Below, piece by piece: positions 44,479-51,717 of a stretch of 64,000 nucleotides of DNA. The position numbers and the translations under genes were made by a program. Within the stretch, counting starts at the first letter, position 1. Every line of letters starts with the position of its first letter. The notes beneath the pieces are model-generated. The model worked only from the letters and a program-made list of their open reading frames with translations. It ran no database searches and was not told the origin of the DNA. Origin of the DNA: Anaerolineaceae bacterium (GTDB lineage Bacteria > Chloroflexota > Anaerolineae > Aggregatilineales > Phototrophicaceae); the NCBI GenBank assembly GCA_020634115.1, contig JACKCH010000011.1:620001-684000 (forward strand). Reading direction: 5' to 3'.

Positions 44479-44754
44479 TGCTATCCCTCCAGTGTGACCG
44501 TTGTTGGCTACAAGGACGATGATGCCATCTATTTGCTACCGGAGATTGCTTTCAAGAAAGCGAACAAGGTGCAACCATTGCGCTTTACAGTGACAGCGAT
44601 TGGGATGCAGTTAAAAGAAGATGGCATTCTGATACCAGGCCCCAACAACCTTAGCACACAAAAACGGGTTCGTAATGGACGTGTGCGGTTTTGGCGGCTG
44701 ACCACTGAATCCTTCCTTGAGCCAGTTGAGACACCTGAGATGGATGTCCGATAA
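44446..44754 (+). pseudogene. C-terminal fragment of a DUF927/primase-helicase-like protein
   Basis: A 102-codon plus-strand frame. From about 44490 it reads VTVVGYKDDDAIYLLPEIAF then VTAIGMQLKEDGILIPGPNN and RVRFWRLTTESFLEPVE, a pattern seen at the end of mobile-element primase/DUF927 proteins: a short helix, a linker, and a C-terminal DNA-binding-like segment. The first ~14 codons overlap a different gene fragment on the other strand, so its start is not natural. It is a remnant of a mobile element; the family call is tentative. Confidence 0.4.
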
Positions 44755-45015
44755 ACGCAAAAAGGAAAACTGAGCGTCCTTATATGGGTTGAGGCAGTTG
44801 AGACTCTTTATTTGATAAAGAGTCTCTTTTGTTCATACACAATATAGTAAAGAAGGGATTGTCTCAGGTGGCACAGACGACTCAGGTTGAGGCAATTGAT
44901 GTTTGTGAAAAGTTCTTTTAGCGAGTGTTTTCCCCTAAATGTGTAGATGAGGCTATAAAGAACCGAAAAGTATGAATGAGTAAAAATGCAGTTATATTAA
45001 GCTAAGCGATAGTGC
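44755..45015 (+). other. Gap with terminator and GTTGAGGCA repeats
   Basis: No gene. It has a terminator at 44800-44830 and short similar phrases GTTGAGGCAGTTGAG (about 44789) and GTTGAGGCAATTGA (about 44887), which may mark the edge of the decayed element. Confidence 0.4.
44800..44830 (+). terminator. Rho-independent terminator
   Basis: GAGACTCTTTA pairs perfectly with TAAAGAGTCTC around TTTGA and is followed by four T. Confidence 0.85.
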
Positions 45016-45068
45016 TTGACATGAATTTAATTTTGCCCGATAATGCAAGCAAGTGAGTTGCTTGCATT
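45016..45068 (+). promoter_or_regulatory. Sigma70-type promoter with TetR operator
   Basis: TTGACA (45016-45021), 17 bases, GATAAT (45039-45044). An 11-bp perfect inverted repeat AATGCAAGCAA/TTGCTTGCATT (45042-45052 and 45058-45068, spacer GTGAG) overlaps the -10 box and the presumed start site. It is well placed for the TetR protein encoded next to repress its own operon. Confidence 0.85.
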
Positions 45069-45076
45069 GAAGGGTC

Positions 45077-45649
45077 GTGAACCAGTTGGAACCAACATGG
45101 GATGAGACACAGATTGCTATATTGGAAGGGGCAATCCGGTGTATCTATAAGAATGGATTTCAAAAACTGACGACAAAGTGTATTGCGGATGAAGCAGGTG
45201 TGAATGAAGTCACCATCTTCCGGCGCTTTGGCAACAAAGCCACTGTACTAGATGCAGTCTTTACACGGGAGGCACAGACGATCAGAGATGTTAATGTACA
45301 ATATACTGGAAATATCGGTGCAGACTTAACTCGCGTAGTATCAATGATCTGGCAGGTGACCCGCAAACGGCAGTCTATCATCCCCATCCTGCTGATAGAA
45401 CTTTCTCGCAACCCTGATTTATATGAATTTGCACAACCCTCCATTCGCGTGGTTGGGCAGCTTACCCAGACCATCCAAAAGTATCAAGATGAAGGGCAAC
45501 TTAAGCCGGGTATACCACTGATGATCTTCAGTGCGTTGATAGGTCCACTGATCTTTTCTAGCCTGGTGGAAGGTATATTGCCACTGGATGGCGAATTCGA
45601 TGTAGGCAAATATGTTCAGGACTTTTTGAATGGTTATCAAAAACGGTAG
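45077..45649 (+). CDS. TetR-family transcriptional regulator
   Basis: 190 aa from a GTG at 45077. The N-terminal helix-turn-helix is clear: AILEGAIRCIYKNGFQKLTT then KCIADEAGVNEVTIFRRFGN. The C-terminal domain (ligand/dimer) is typical in length. A near-perfect operator-like palindrome lies across the promoter 10-35 bases upstream. It is followed after 17 bp by an HXXEE membrane protein gene, the likely second member of the operon and target. The ligand is unknown. Both genes are more AT-rich than the surrounding DNA, hinting at acquisition with the neighbouring remnants. Confidence 0.9.
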   Translation: MNQLEPTWDETQIAILEGAIRCIYKNGFQKLTTKCIADEAGVNEVTIFRRFGNKATVLDAVFTREAQTIRDVNVQYTGNIGADLTRVVSMIWQVTRKRQSIIPILLIELSRNPDLYEFAQPSIRVVGQLTQTIQKYQDEGQLKPGIPLMIFSALIGPLIFSSLVEGILPLDGEFDVGKYVQDFLNGYQKR

Positions 45650-45666
45650 CACGAAAGGAAACCTTA

Positions 45667-46296
45667 ATGACCACTACAGTCCGCCAAAGTGTTGACAAAG
45701 TTAACCATCGCTATCTGCTCTATACACAACTGATGAACGGTGTCTTGGCATTGGTCGGGGTTGGCATCACAATCTGGATACTGATGGAATCGTCACGTCT
45801 GACAAATCCCGATATAGCATTCTGGCTAATTATGCCAGTAGGATTGCTCCACACTGTAGAGGAATACATCCTTCCCGGTGGATTTATCCCCTGGTTCAAC
45901 CACACCGTTTGCTATAGTTCAGACGACTTCTTACCGCTATCAGCACGGCGGGCGTTCATCACAGATGGAAGTGCGGCGCTATTCATTTTGCCCGTTCTGA
46001 TCCTCATCACCATAGGGGTACTTCCGATCTGGATCGCATTTTTCATGGCGATGGCATTATTTCAAAATGCGTATATGCACCTTGGAGAAATGATCAAACA
46101 GGGACGGTATTCACCCGGCGTTATAACATCTGTGCTGCTGATTATTCCGGTATATAGCTGGTTGAGCTACTTCTATATGACAGAAGGAATTATCTCACCA
46201 CTGGAGCTGGCGGGTGCATTCACCGCAGGTGCATTCATGAATGGCATATTCTACACCTTCCTGCGGAACTGGATTCGTACATCTGTGGCTGAATAA
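45667..46296 (+). CDS. HXXEE-domain membrane protein
   Basis: 209 aa with about six membrane helices. The hallmark HTVEEYILPGGFIPWFN (His-x-x-Glu-Glu) is present after the second helix, a motif that could bind a metal. The function of this family is unknown. It is the second gene of the TetR operon (AAAGGAAACC site), so it is presumably induced by the signal that TetR senses. Confidence 0.75.
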   Translation: MTTTVRQSVDKVNHRYLLYTQLMNGVLALVGVGITIWILMESSRLTNPDIAFWLIMPVGLLHTVEEYILPGGFIPWFNHTVCYSSDDFLPLSARRAFITDGSAALFILPVLILITIGVLPIWIAFFMAMALFQNAYMHLGEMIKQGRYSPGVITSVLLIIPVYSWLSYFYMTEGIISPLELAGAFTAGAFMNGIFYTFLRNWIRTSVAE

Positions 46297-46809
46297 ACAC
46301 ATCTTTTTCCAGCATCAGGCTGACACTCTGCCAAGCTGTTGGAATTGTTTCACTAATGACCATCAATTCTTTACCAGTCCGGTGAACTGCACGACGAAGA
46401 AAAACTGCGCGACGTAATAAATGATAGTTCTAAAGTGAAGTCTCGAAAGAAATCCACCAAAATAGCCGAGATTCGTAGGGCGAGACATGTCTCGCCCGCC
46501 TTGAAAACATACGATACTCTACTTAAACCAGTAGTCGAAAGAAATCCACGAAAGAGGTAGACCGGAGGGCATGAGCCGACGAGTCAACTTCGCCCTAACT
46601 GACGAACCCCTTGTAGGAGCGTGGTACACCGCGCCATCAGTGGAGTCTGTTCAAGGAAGGCTTGCGCTTCTTTATCGAGCGGGTTCAACGGCATACCGTT
46701 TGTCTAAGCCTTGTTTTCATCCCAGACAAACGGTTCACTTGAAACATGTCCTCTCCTCAGCCCTGAGGGAGAGGGGCCGGGGGTGAGGGTAAAAGTGCAT
46801 AGCTCAGAC
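46297..46809. other. Gap with palindromes and repeats
   Basis: No convincing gene. Contents: a direct repeat TCGAAAGAAATCCAC at 46443-46457 and 46535-46549; a perfect 20-bp palindrome at 46478-46497 (GGGCGAGACATGTCTCGCCC); an 11-bp inverted repeat ACCGTTTGTCT/AGACAAACGGT at 46695-46705 and 46724-46734; and a family B repeat at 46751-46789. Confidence 0.6.
46751..46789. repeat. Dispersed repeat, family B
   Basis: CCTCTCCTCAG followed by CCCTGAGGGAGAGGGGCC and GGGGGTGAGGG; the core is identical to the copy inside the capsid gene at 6815-6865. Confidence 0.75.
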
Positions 46810-47541
46810 TCAGGAATTGCCTTTCCCTTGTCCGCGATTCCCACCGTTGTTGCCATTATTCCCGTTGTTCCCCTGTCCAGGGGTGTTGCCGCTGGGGTTC
46901 GTACCGCTGCTTTCGACCTCGCAGCGTTGCCGCCAGCCGTTGGCCGGGGTCCAGTCCGGCGGGGGATTGTCGCAGGTGCCGTCATCATACCAGACTTCCC
47001 CGGTAGTGGGGTTCACTTCTGGGATGCTCGCGGGTGCCAGTGTCGGCATTTCCGTCAGGGTGGCGGTTGCGGTCGGCGTTTCCGTCAGTGTCGCCGTTGG
47101 GGTAGCTGTATAGGTCGGCGTGCTTGTATATGTGACCGTTGCGGTGGCGGTAGGGGTAGCTGTATTGGTGGGCGTTTCCGTCAGCGTAACCGTTGCGGTG
47201 GCGGTCAGTGTGGTGATTGCTTCCGGTGTCGTGGGTTCGGTCAATATGATGCTGTCTGCTGCGGGCGGAGTAACGGTTTCGGGGGTGTCTGGCGTCCCCT
47301 GCTGGCTGGCAATCCACAGCGCGACCAGAACCACGACGGCGACCAGAAGTCCTGCCACAACCCACCAGTAGCGCCGGGCAGTGTGGGGCGCTGCCGGGGC
47401 GGGAGGCGGAGTCTCAAAGGCATCCATCATACGCTGCCGAATCGTCTCGGCAGCCAGCGGGCGCAACGCGGCCTTTGGTGCGTTCTGCAACCGCTCGATT
47501 AAGGCCTGTTCTTCCGGGGTAAACTCGTCGCCGCTCATCAT
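46810..47541 (-). CDS. Anti-sigma-factor-like membrane protein with Thr/Pro linker
   Basis: 243 aa; its ATG overlaps the stop of the ECF sigma gene (ATGA). A cytoplasmic helical N-terminal domain (about residues 1-50; EEQALIERLQNAPKAAL), one membrane helix (YWWVVAGLLVAVVVLVALWI), ~90 residues of Thr/Ala/Pro repeats, a short Cys-containing external domain (GEVWYDDGTCDNPPPDW) and an Asn/Gly-rich end. The arrangement mirrors the pair at 27867-29539. Its Asn/Gly tail also resembles the tail of the divergent TSP3 protein, its likely target gene. Confidence 0.7.
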   Translation of the reverse strand: MMSGDEFTPEEQALIERLQNAPKAALRPLAAETIRQRMMDAFETPPPAPAAPHTARRYWWVVAGLLVAVVVLVALWIASQQGTPDTPETVTPPAADSIILTEPTTPEAITTLTATATVTLTETPTNTATPTATATVTYTSTPTYTATPTATLTETPTATATLTEMPTLAPASIPEVNPTTGEVWYDDGTCDNPPPDWTPANGWRQRCEVESSGTNPSGNTPGQGNNGNNGNNGGNRGQGKGNS

Positions 47542-48113
47542 TCTTCTCCCCGCAGGTAACTACGGGACTTCCCACTTTGCCCCAACGCCTTCGCCAGCGC
47601 CTTCAGTGCCCGGTGCTGCATCACCCGTACCGCTCGCTCGCTCTTGCCCATCGCCTCCGCTACCTGGGCATGGGTCTGATGCTGCATGAACCGCAGAATC
47701 AGCACCGTCTGATAGTCTTCCGGGAGTGTGCGTAGCGCCTTTCGCAGCCGGGCGCGTTCCTCATACTTGGCGATTTTTCCGAACGGATCAGTATCATCTG
47801 TCGCCTGGTTCTCCGGGATTTCGCCTTCGCGCATGTGCTTTCGGGCACGGTAATAGTCAGCGATCCGGGATGCGGCGATCCGGTACAGCCAGGCGCCCAG
47901 CGGCGCACCGGTATACTGGTACGTCGACAGTCCCGTAACCATGCGGACAAAAACTTCCGCAGTTAAATCCTCTGCCACATGGTCGGATTCAACCCGGTAA
48001 CTGACATAGTTAAAGATCGCCTGGACATAGGCTTCGTAAAGCATGCCAACGGCTTCTTTATCGCCTTGCTGCGCGCGTTGGATAAGCTGGTGTTCATCGG
48101 GTCGTGGTCGCAT
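47538..48113 (-). CDS. ECF-type RNA polymerase sigma factor
   Basis: 191 aa from the ATG at 48113. Region 2: AIFNYVSYRVESDHVAEDLT then AEVFVRMVTGL and GAWLYRIAASRIADYYRARK. Region 4: LPEDYQTVLILRFMQHQTHA, then QVAEAMGKSERAVRVMQHRA. It overlaps the anti-sigma gene by 4 bp and lies behind a promoter that faces the one for the TSP3 gene; both promoters share the same -35 and -10 boxes, consistent with autoregulation and control of that gene. Confidence 0.9.
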   Translation of the reverse strand: MRPRPDEHQLIQRAQQGDKEAVGMLYEAYVQAIFNYVSYRVESDHVAEDLTAEVFVRMVTGLSTYQYTGAPLGAWLYRIAASRIADYYRARKHMREGEIPENQATDDTDPFGKIAKYEERARLRKALRTLPEDYQTVLILRFMQHQTHAQVAEAMGKSERAVRVMQHRALKALAKALGQSGKSRSYLRGEE

Positions 48114-48182
48114 AAATCTATTATGCCCTACTTTTCCCGTTGTTCGCGTATATCTTTGGACCACGATTGCGCTTCTGTCTGC

Positions 48183-48210
48183 TATACCGCAAATACAAAC
48201 CGAATGTTAC
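48183..48210 (-). promoter_or_regulatory. Candidate ECF promoter for the sigma/anti-sigma operon
   Basis: On the minus strand GTAACATTC (48210-48202), 12 bases, CGGTATA (48189-48183). The box pair matches the plus-strand one at 48246-48274. Confidence 0.6.
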
Positions 48211-48245
48211 GCCAACCCTTAAGCGGCATAGGCTATAAGTCCTAA

Positions 48246-48274
48246 GTAACATTCATCTCCTCGGCCCGTTTTTA
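48246..48274 (+). promoter_or_regulatory. Candidate ECF promoter for the TSP3 protein gene
   Basis: GTAACATTC (48246-48254), 12 bases, CGTTTTTA (48267-48274). GTAAC to CG is 16 bases, the usual ECF spacing. Confidence 0.6.
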
Positions 48275-48379
48275 TCGGCAAGACAATTGCATCATCGTTC
48301 GCGTGTTACGTTTATTCACTGGCGCTCACTCATACACAATGCGTTGGTGGTAGAGGATCAAAGGGAGACTCCATTTATC

Positions 48380-49600
48380 ATGAAGAAGAGAACTTCTCAG
48401 CATATCGGCCTTATTCTGATGTTGGTTGCGCTGCTCCTGGCTGCGCTGCCGGTCTACGCCCAGACCGCCCCGCCCGTGCCAGGGGATGAAATCGTCGTTA
48501 CCGGGGCCATTACCTTCAGCGATGGGGACATCATGGTCGCCGGTTATATTCTCGCGCCTGCCGGTGGCTTCAATCCCTCGGCCTACGATGAGGGCGACGT
48601 CGTGATCGTAACGGGTATCCTGCTGCCGGACGGCCTCACCATCCAGGTGACTGACCTGCTGCTGGTGACCGATACTGACCTTGATGGCGTGGATGATACC
48701 GTTGATAACTGCCCAGATGTCGCCAACCCTGACCAAATGGACACAGATGGCGATGGTATTGGCGACGCCTGCGACCCGGACTATATAGACACAGACGGCG
48801 ACACGGTTGTGGACAGCCTCGACAACTGCCCGCTGGTCGCCAACCCTGACCAGTTGGACACGGACGGCGACGGCATTGGCGACGCCTGCGACCCGGATTA
48901 TATAGACACAGACGGCGATACGGTGGTAGACAGCCTCGACAACTGTCCGCTGGTCGCCAACCCTGACCAGTTGGATAGCGATGGTGACGGCATTGGCGAC
49001 GCCTGTGACCCGGACTACATAGACACAGACGGCGATGGCGTGGTGGACAGTCTTGATAACTGCCCTGCGGTGTACAACCCAGACCAGGCAGACAGCGACG
49101 GCGACGGCATTGGTGACGCCTGCGATTCAGGTGACGACGCTGCTTCCTGTATGACCTCCGACCAACCGGTTGCGGCTCGCCTGGCAGAATCATTCGGCGT
49201 GAGTTATGACGTGGTGATCGGCATGTTCTGTGACGGCTATGGTTTTGGTGAAGTTGCCCGTGCCCTGGCGCTGGCGGCGGCCAGCGATGGCGCAACCACC
49301 GCAGAAGACATCCTGGCAAGCAAGTCAGCGGGCAATGGATGGGGTTCGATCATCCGTGATAGCGGTGTGAATCCATCCCAACTCGCGCCAGGGCAGGCGG
49401 TCAAGTCGAATGATGACGCGGATACGACCAACACCACCAACGCGCAGCCGGGTAACAGCGGGAACAATGGCAATAACGGCAACAGCGGCAACAATGGGAA
49501 TAACAGCAATAACGGACGCGGTAATAGCGGTAATAACGGTAATAGTGGGAACAACGGCAACAGTGGCAACAACAATGGCCGCGGGAACGGTAAGAAGTAA
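48380..49600 (+). CDS. Secreted thrombospondin type-3 repeat protein with Asn/Gly-rich tail
   Basis: 406 aa from the ATG at 48380 (AAGGGAG upstream). Signal peptide ending PVYAQ; a short beta domain; four thrombospondin type-3-like calcium-binding repeats (DTDGDGIGDACDPDYI and DNCPLVANPDQLDTDGD blocks) at about residues 105-250, a helical domain (~255-340; VSYDVVIGMFCDGYGFGEVA) and an Asn/Gly-rich tail (NNGNNGNSGNN). Nearly identical repeat units point to recent duplication. It is divergent from the ECF pair and is probably in its regulon. Confidence 0.85.
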   Translation: MKKRTSQHIGLILMLVALLLAALPVYAQTAPPVPGDEIVVTGAITFSDGDIMVAGYILAPAGGFNPSAYDEGDVVIVTGILLPDGLTIQVTDLLLVTDTDLDGVDDTVDNCPDVANPDQMDTDGDGIGDACDPDYIDTDGDTVVDSLDNCPLVANPDQLDTDGDGIGDACDPDYIDTDGDTVVDSLDNCPLVANPDQLDSDGDGIGDACDPDYIDTDGDGVVDSLDNCPAVYNPDQADSDGDGIGDACDSGDDAASCMTSDQPVAARLAESFGVSYDVVIGMFCDGYGFGEVARALALAAASDGATTAEDILASKSAGNGWGSIIRDSGVNPSQLAPGQAVKSNDDADTTNTTNAQPGNSGNNGNNGNSGNNGNNSNNGRGNSGNNGNSGNNGNSGNNNGRGNGKK

Positions 49601-49643
49601 CCTTCTTGGCACAACCGTATAACCCTGCTCAATCTATTCAGCG

Positions 49644-49678
49644 AACAGCGCCGATCACCCTGACCGGCGCTGTTTTTT
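49644..49678 (+). terminator. Rho-independent terminator
   Basis: AACAGCGCCG pairs with CGGCGCTGTT and is followed by a T-run; closes the TSP3 gene. Confidence 0.85.
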
Positions 49679-49769
49679 AGGCGCTATTGCCGCACAGCTC
49701 ATAAATTGCTTTACAAATGCGCTCAAACAGCTATAATAGAACAAAATAGCTAATTCGAGAGGGAAGCGT

Positions 49770-50153
49770 ATGACCAAACCAATGATAGGCCGTATTATGT
49801 GGACTGATTTAACCGTGCCGAATGCCGACGCGATACGCGACTTCTACCAGGCTGTGGTGGGCTGGGAGGCTTCCGGTGTCCCGATAGATGCGGAATACGA
49901 GGATTACAATATGCTGCCGCCGGGCGGCGAACCGGCTGCGGGTATCTGCCATGCGCGGGGGGTGAATGCCAATATTCCTCCACAATGGCTGATCTATATC
50001 ACCGTCGCCGACATTGACCAAAGCATCGCGGCTTGTACCCGGCTCGGCGGCAAGGTCATCGTTCCGCTGCGTGAACAGGGCGGCAGCCGCTTCTGTGTGA
50101 TTCAAGACCCGGCGGGCGCGGTAGCGGCACTTTACCAACCCGCAGCCGAATAG
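49770..50153 (+). CDS. VOC-family (glyoxalase-like) protein
   Basis: 127 aa, ATG after AGAGGGAAGC. Two beta-alpha-beta-beta-beta halves of the vicinal-oxygen-chelate fold are visible: WTDLTVPNADAIRDFYQAVV at the start and WLIYITVADIDQSIAACTRL then FCVIQDPAGAVAALYQ. The reaction is unknown; members include glyoxalases, dioxygenases and antibiotic-binding proteins. It stands alone and converges with the PPC protein gene. Confidence 0.75.
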   Translation: MTKPMIGRIMWTDLTVPNADAIRDFYQAVVGWEASGVPIDAEYEDYNMLPPGGEPAAGICHARGVNANIPPQWLIYITVADIDQSIAACTRLGGKVIVPLREQGGSRFCVIQDPAGAVAALYQPAAE

Positions 50154-50156
50154 CCG

Positions 50157-51635
50157 CTACTCATCAAATCGCCGCGCCAGCACCAGGATAAAGCTGCCGC
50201 GCGTGTCGCTGTTGCCGACTTCGCCGCTGAAACGCGCCGCCCGGATGTAATACAGGCCGGTGCGGGCGATGCGGTAACGGGCAATCCGCGCATTCTGACC
50301 GCCGCCGCCATCGTCGTCGCTGGTGAGCGGCGTCTGCTCTTCATTGAGGATGCTCACCACCGGGTCGAGGTCGCCATCCCCCCGGTTGAGGGAGACGGTA
50401 ATCACATCGCCTTCCGTCCCCCAGAATGAAAACAGTATTTGCGGCGTGATTTCATCCAGCCGCCCGGTGATGGTCGTGCCGTAACTGATGCGCTGCGCGT
50501 CCGGCGCGACGGTATCAAAGGCGTTGCCCAGGGTTTGCAGCTCCAGCCGGTAGCCCCCGGTGGTTTTGCCGTCTTCCCGGTCAAAGCGCGTGGCGAGAAT
50601 GTAGTATGTGCCATCGGCGGGGATGAGATACCCCTCGATTTTGGCATTCTGACCGCCGCCGCCGTCATCGTCGCTGACCAGTTCCTGCAACCCGGCGTTC
50701 GCCAGCACCAGGAAGGCATCCAGATTCCCACTGGTGCGGCTCATCCGCACGGTGATTAAATCATCTTTCTTGGCCTCAAAACGGTAGTAGCGCACGATGT
50801 AGCGGGCGGTCAGGTCGCCCTCGGCCACGTCGCCCAGGCCAATTTCAATAGACGCCTCCGCCGAATTACCGAGACCGCTGTTATCGGCTTCCCCGATGGT
50901 CAACACAAAGCGCCCGGCAGTGTTGCCGGTGGCCGCGCCGTAGCGGGTGGCGATGATGATGTACGTGCCGGTCTGCTCGATCAGCAGGTTCGTGATGTTC
51001 GCGTCCAGGTTGCCGCCCAGGACATCATCGTTTTCCGCGACCACGAAGGCGTTGCTATCCACTACCTGGAGGTAGGGGTCGAGGTCGCCAGAGTCGCGCT
51101 GCATGTGGATACTGATGATGTCGCCCTTTTGGGCGCGGAAACTGTAGTACACCTGTGGGGTGAGGTTATTGATGGTGTTAATCACCGTGTCGCCGTAGCG
51201 CAAGGCGCTGCCGTTGGCTGAACTCACGCCGATGCGCTCAATCGCCAGTTCGTAGTCGCCGCTGGTCGTCCCCAGGCCGTAGCCAAACCGCCCCACGACC
51301 ACGAAATAGCGCCCGCTTTGGGGGATGGTCAGCGTCGGGATGGCTGGATTCAGACCCCCCGCCGTGTCATCCAGGCTGGCGACAATCGTCCCGGTCTGAT
51401 CCAGCACCGTGAGAATCGGGTCGAGGCTGCCGCCCGTGACGCGCACGGTAATGGCGATGACATCCCCGCGCAGCCCATCGAAATAGTACACGGCACGGGG
51501 CGCGGCATCGGTAATCCGCCCGGTGACGCGCCCGCCATAGGTGAGGGTATCGGATGTCGCGGCATCCTGCGCCAACACAGGAGCGGCAAGAAGCAGGCAT
51601 AGGCCCAAGAGAAATGAGAGTCGTTTCAGCAGCAT
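50157..51635 (-). CDS. Secreted protein with four PPC-type domains
   Basis: 492 aa from the ATG at 51635. Signal peptide (LSFLLGLCLLLAAPVLAQ), then four repeats of about 115 residues, each with Y-G-x-x-v-x-G-x-I/L, Y-F/Y-F-x-G/A, G-D-x-I-x-x/I-x-v and GxYYIxATRF-type strands, that is the PPC (prepeptidase C-terminal) beta-sandwich. The same fold begins the TIR protein at 2-2275. PPC domains are found on secreted proteases and surface proteins; here there is no catalytic domain. Confidence 0.85.
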   Translation of the reverse strand: MLLKRLSFLLGLCLLLAAPVLAQDAATSDTLTYGGRVTGRITDAAPRAVYYFDGLRGDVIAITVRVTGGSLDPILTVLDQTGTIVASLDDTAGGLNPAIPTLTIPQSGRYFVVVGRFGYGLGTTSGDYELAIERIGVSSANGSALRYGDTVINTINNLTPQVYYSFRAQKGDIISIHMQRDSGDLDPYLQVVDSNAFVVAENDDVLGGNLDANITNLLIEQTGTYIIIATRYGAATGNTAGRFVLTIGEADNSGLGNSAEASIEIGLGDVAEGDLTARYIVRYYRFEAKKDDLITVRMSRTSGNLDAFLVLANAGLQELVSDDDGGGGQNAKIEGYLIPADGTYYILATRFDREDGKTTGGYRLELQTLGNAFDTVAPDAQRISYGTTITGRLDEITPQILFSFWGTEGDVITVSLNRGDGDLDPVVSILNEEQTPLTSDDDGGGGQNARIARYRIARTGLYYIRAARFSGEVGNSDTRGSFILVLARRFDE

Positions 51636-51647
51636 GAGTCCATTTTA

Positions 51648-51672
51648 CCCGCGCCGCCGCTTCCCGCGCCAC
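51648..51672 (+). repeat. Direct repeat flanking the type IIG gene, left copy
   Basis: 25 bases that match 54815-54839 with one mismatch (T for C at position 14); both copies point the same way and enclose the restriction-modification gene. Confidence 0.7.
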
Positions 51673-51717
51673 TGAGATGTCAGCCAAATCGGTTATGCGC
51701 CTTGTATTAGCCTCGTG

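Noticed and set aside
46571..46786. A 71-codon plus-strand frame after the TetR operon
   Set aside because: It runs into the inverted repeat and the family B repeat, has no family resemblance and low-complexity, repeat-derived ends.
48700..49130. Near-identical 100-150 bp repeats as a non-coding element
   Set aside because: They encode thrombospondin type-3 repeats in frame.
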